Source of the DNA: an uncultured Collinsella sp.
GTDB taxonomy: Bacteria; Actinomycetota; Coriobacteriia; Coriobacteriales; Coriobacteriaceae
DNA length: 16,575 nt
NCBI GenBank assembly: GCA_900542175.1
Contig: UQNC01000041.1
Location: 1 to 16,575 of the forward strand
Reading direction: 5' to 3'
Below are positions 14,322-16,575 of the stretch, in pieces; position 1 is the first letter of the stretch; each line of letters begins with the position of its first letter. Both the position numbers and the translations under genes were made by a program. The notes below the pieces were generated by a model. That model had not been told where the DNA came from and made no database searches. It saw only the letters and a program-made list of their open reading frames with translations.

Positions 14322-14402
14322 AATTTGGCTCTTTGGTTGGGGAGCTGCTGGCTCGTTTTGGTTGTCGAGAGAGGGTGAATTGAAGCGCCCTCTCGCGCTC
14401 CA

Positions 14403-14411
14403 TGCTACAAT
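14403..14411 (+). promoter_or_regulatory. Extended -10 promoter of the YitT-family gene
   Basis: TGCTACAAT gives an extended -10 (TG-N-TACAAT) 46 bp before the GTG start, with no good -35 at the right spacing. GAGAGGG (14369-14375) and CCCTCTC (14388-14394) form a short inverted repeat just upstream that could be a regulator site or fold in DNA. Confidence 0.5.
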
Positions 14412-14456
14412 CGCCGGCATGCCCCACAATTACATCTGCCTTCGAAAGGAGCCTAC

Positions 14457-15464
14457 GTGGCGAACGCCATCGATCAGCTCACGGACCGCGTGCTCGTGCT
14501 CGGCCGTCTCACCATCGTCCGCCGCGCCATTACTGCCGTGGCGGTCACCATCTCCGCCGTTCTCCAGACATTTCTGATTCAGGCGTTCATTCGCCCCGCC
14601 GACCTGCTTCCGAGCGGCCTCACCGGCGTCGCGGTCCTGCTCGATCGCGTCACCTCGCTCGGCGGCGTTCATATCGACATCTCGCTCGGCATGCTCGCGC
14701 TCAACATCCCCGTGGCGCTCCTTTGCTGGAGCGGCATCAGCAAGCGCTTCGTCATCTTCTCGATGATGCAGGTCATGCTCTCGTCGCTGTTCCTCAACAT
14801 CTTTCACTTCGCCCCGTTTTTGGGCGACAAGATCATGCTCATCATCTTTGGCGGCGTGGTCTCGGGCCTGGGCGCCGCCATCGCGCTTAAGTCCGGCGCA
14901 TCCACCGGCGGCACCGACTTTATCGCGCTGTGGGTTTCCAACCATACAGGCAAGACCATCTGGGGCGTCATCTTTGGCTTTAACTGCGCTATCCTGGCGA
15001 TCTTTGGCTTTATGTTTGGCTGGGACAATGCGGCGTATTCCATCGTGTTCCAGTTTATTTCGACCAAGACCATCGACAGTTTCTACCGACGCTACGACCG
15101 TGTGACGCTGCAGATCACGACACGCAAGGCAGATGAGGTCATGACAGCCTATGTTGACCATTTTCAGCATGGCATTAGCTGCGCCGAGATCATTGGCGGA
15201 TACAGCCGCGAAAAGATGTATCTGCTGCACGCCGTTGTCTCGACCTACGAGAGCCAGGACATTATCAAGCTGGTGTGCGATATTGATCCCGGCGCCGTGA
15301 TCAACGTGTTCCACACGCTCAACTTTGTGGGCGGCTGGTGGGGCGGTCATGTCGACGAGCCCATGCCCACGGCCGTACCCGATCCCGACAAGCCCGCACG
15401 CATGGCCAGCAGGCAGGCGCGCCTCAGCGAGCAGGACAGTCTGCAACAGGACGACGGCAAGTAA
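14457..15464 (+). CDS. YitT-family membrane protein (DUF161/DUF2179)
   Basis: 335-residue protein with about five N-terminal membrane segments (roughly 20-45, 65-90, 95-125, 128-150 and 175-200) and a soluble C-terminal DUF2179 domain (about 205-285). Diagnostic segments are LLPSGLTGVAVLLDR, SGASTGGTDFIALW and, in the soluble part, the IIGGYSREKMYLLHAVVS stretch. The family is widespread in Firmicutes and Actinobacteria and its transport or regulatory role is poorly known. The start is GTG 14457, with AAAGGAG six bases upstream. It has its own extended -10 promoter. A hydrophilic tail rich in Arg, Gln and Asp follows the domain. It separates the PTS locus from the second GntR gene, but I see no shared operator, so it may simply be a neighbour. 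Confidence 0.87.
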   Translation: MANAIDQLTDRVLVLGRLTIVRRAITAVAVTISAVLQTFLIQAFIRPADLLPSGLTGVAVLLDRVTSLGGVHIDISLGMLALNIPVALLCWSGISKRFVIFSMMQVMLSSLFLNIFHFAPFLGDKIMLIIFGGVVSGLGAAIALKSGASTGGTDFIALWVSNHTGKTIWGVIFGFNCAILAIFGFMFGWDNAAYSIVFQFISTKTIDSFYRRYDRVTLQITTRKADEVMTAYVDHFQHGISCAEIIGGYSREKMYLLHAVVSTYESQDIIKLVCDIDPGAVINVFHTLNFVGGWWGGHVDEPMPTAVPDPDKPARMASRQARLSEQDSLQQDDGK

Positions 15465-15518
15465 GGTTTTGCTGTATGTGGTGTATCGTTTTATCCAACT
15501 GAGGTAACATATAAAAAG

Positions 15519-15531
15519 ACGTTATATACGT
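15519..15531. promoter_or_regulatory. Candidate operator ACGT-N5-ACGT ahead of the second GntR gene
   Basis: ACGTTATATACGT, the third copy of the pattern seen at 8202-8214 and 9496-9508, lies 38-50 bp upstream of the GntR start in an AT-rich region, compatible with autoregulation. Confidence 0.55.
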
Positions 15532-15568
15532 ATTAGTTATTTTAATATTTCGATAAGAGTGATTAGAT

Positions 15569-16288
15569 ATGCCTGCGCCCAAAAATGCACCGCTTTACCA
15601 GCAGATTTATGACGAGATCAAGGATGCAATCGAGAAAGGGGTTTATGCACCCAAGGAGCGCATTCCGTCCGAGCTTGAGCTTGCCGAACAGTACGAGGTG
15701 AGCCGTATTACGGTGCGCCGCGCCGTCGAGGAACTGTGTTCCGACGGCTATCTGGTTAAGCAGCAGGGCCGCGGCACCTTTGTCTCCACGCCGCACATCA
15801 ACCGCCAGTTCCACGCCTCGACGCTGCAGACGTTCACCGAGCTTTGCGCCGATAACGGCATGAAGGCGGGCGCGCATGTGATCGATCGCCAGATTGTGCC
15901 GGCGCGCCAAAACGAGATGGAATTCTTTGGCCTGCAGAAGGATGCGCTGCTGCTGCATATCAAACGCGTGCGTACGGCCGATGGTGAGCCCATCTTTGAG
16001 GAAAACGTCTTTGTGCCGTTTGACGCCTACCGTGAGCTGTTGACGGCCGATCTTGAGGACAAGTCGATTTTTGCCGAGGTCGAGCGTGTTGGCGGAACCC
16101 CGATTGTCTCGGTTGGCTACCGCACGGTCGAGGCCGTTCGCGCGAATGCCGAGCAGGCCGCCGAGTTGGGCATTGCCCCGCACGATCCGCTGCTCAACCT
16201 GCGTGCCGGCTTTATCGGCCCCAATGGCGAGCCGGTCCTGATGGGTAAGCAGTACTACGTGGGTAGCCGTTACGTCATGGTGATGTAA
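15569..16288 (+). CDS. GntR-family transcriptional regulator with UTRA domain
   Basis: 239-residue one-component regulator. Residues 8-76 form the winged helix-turn-helix (IPSELELAEQYEVSRITVRRAVEELC region, then GYLVKQQGRGTFV). Residues about 95-235 form the UTRA ligand domain, ending GEPVLMGKQYYVGSRYVMVM. The ligand in this subfamily is often a phosphorylated sugar or amino-sugar. The ATG at 15569 has only a weak ribosome site (AAGAGTGA). The ACGT-N5-ACGT element in its own upstream region also occurs before the exporter and PTS genes. I infer that it represses all three until a pathway intermediate accumulates. It is only distantly related to the 6046-6768 regulator, sharing domain layout but little sequence. 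A strong hairpin follows the stop. Confidence 0.93.
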   Translation: MPAPKNAPLYQQIYDEIKDAIEKGVYAPKERIPSELELAEQYEVSRITVRRAVEELCSDGYLVKQQGRGTFVSTPHINRQFHASTLQTFTELCADNGMKAGAHVIDRQIVPARQNEMEFFGLQKDALLLHIKRVRTADGEPIFEENVFVPFDAYRELLTADLEDKSIFAEVERVGGTPIVSVGYRTVEAVRANAEQAAELGIAPHDPLLNLRAGFIGPNGEPVLMGKQYYVGSRYVMVM

Positions 16289-16316
16289 GTTACGCGGTTT
16301 TACCAAACCGCGTAAC
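16289..16316. terminator. Perfect 12-bp hairpin after the second GntR gene
   Basis: GTTACGCGGTTT (16289-16300) pairs fully with AAACCGCGTAAC (16305-16316) around a TACC loop, starting directly after the TAA. There is no T tract after the stem, so it may terminate weakly or belong to the repeat cluster that follows. GGGCCGACGCTGCGCCC (16317-16333) right behind it is a partial version of the GGTCGACGCTGC repeat. Confidence 0.6.
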
Positions 16317-16339
16317 GGGCCGACGCTGCGCCCTTGGTT

Positions 16340-16361
16340 CCGCCGTTCTAACGAACGGCGG
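16340..16361. repeat. 9-bp hairpin next to the dispersed repeat
   Basis: CCGCCGTTC (16340-16348) pairs with GAACGGCGG (16353-16361) around TAAC. It sits three bases before the second copy of the 37-bp repeat. The order hairpin then GGYCGACGCTGC occurs twice in this region. Confidence 0.65.
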
Positions 16362-16364
16362 ACC

Positions 16365-16401
16365 GGTCGACGCTGCAAACGCCTCTAAGCGGCAATCTGA
16401 C
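16365..16401 (+). repeat. Dispersed 37-bp intergenic repeat, copy 2
   Basis: Matches 3364-3400 at all 30 bases of the two conserved blocks, GGTCGACGCTGCAAACGCC and GGCAATCTGAC, with a different 7-base centre. Here it is in a gene-free tail rather than next to a start codon. Confidence 0.8.
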
Positions 16402-16416
16402 GTTCAATCGTCGGTC

Positions 16417-16432
16417 GCGTACCGAAGTACGC
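16417..16432. repeat. Short palindrome in the gene-free end of the window
   Basis: GCGTAC and GTACGC form a 6-bp stem around CGAA. Positions 16433-16575 after it hold no gene I can support; TATAGT at 16537-16542 may be a -10 box for a gene beyond the window, without a convincing -35. Confidence 0.45.
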
Positions 16433-16575
16433 TTCCCTCCTCTTTCACGTCACCTTGCTCGCTTGGGGGCGTTTTCGCTGACTTATGCTCAACTGGCGAT
16501 GTTTCCGCGCTTATCAAGATAGTCATTGGGTGTTCCTATAGTTTTGTCAACCGTCGGGGCTACTCCCGGTAGGGC

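Noticed and set aside
14203..14577. Small plus-strand open frame across the MITE-like element and the YitT start
   Set aside because: No ribosome site, no domain, and it overlaps the YitT gene in another frame.
14430..15446. Minus-strand open frame of 338 codons opposite the YitT-family gene
   Set aside because: No domain, charged low-complexity sequence; the plus strand has membrane segments, a DUF2179 domain and a ribosome site.

Overview
The window looks like chromosome of a high-GC, low-GC-third-position-averse gut actinobacterium of the Coriobacteriia, most likely Collinsella. This is inferred from strong G/C bias at codon third positions, the gene families present, and intergenic repeats of a type I associate with that genus. 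No rRNA or tRNA gene is present to settle the species.

Positions 1-6011 hold ordinary chromosomal genes on the plus strand: the 3' part of mfd (transcription-repair coupling factor), a PAP2-type membrane phosphatase, a PLP-dependent L-threonine aldolase-family enzyme with a strong terminator, and a GNAT acetyltransferase. A minus-strand GntR/UTRA regulator (6046-6768) converges on the acetyltransferase.

Positions 6046-16288 appear to form a carbohydrate-uptake locus. Two GntR/UTRA regulators frame it. In between are two paralogous SIS-domain proteins (6974-7966 and 12334-13317), a complete mannose-family PTS permease (fused EIIAB, EIIC and EIID, 9541-12142) and a 10-TM EamA/DMT exporter (8254-9336). 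A HAD phosphatase/phosphomutase-like gene and a YitT-family membrane protein lie between the PTS operon and the second regulator. Both SIS proteins keep a Glu/His pair 16 residues apart and an HGP motif, as in sugar-amino-acid 6-phosphate deglycases (FrlB, FraB and GfrE/GfrF type). With a PTS that would phosphorylate on entry and no separate kinase, the best reading is uptake and cleavage of Amadori or related glycated amino acids such as fructoselysine or glucoselysine. The exporter could dispose of the released amino acid. The substrate is inference.

Regulation appears split in two. A TTGTATGC element occurs three times between the first regulator and the first SIS gene. A different element, ACGW-N5-ACGT, occurs once ahead of the exporter, once ahead of the PTS operon and once ahead of the second regulator, which suggests a three-promoter regulon. 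The PTS promoter also carries two 13-bp direct repeats spaced 21 bp apart.

The gaps between genes are rich in small palindromic and dispersed repeats: a GTCCCTTT hairpin family, a GGTCGACGCTGC element present at both ends of the window, a 123-bp MITE-like element with perfect 18-bp inverted ends, a 27-bp tandem triplet and a 19-bp-armed inverted repeat.
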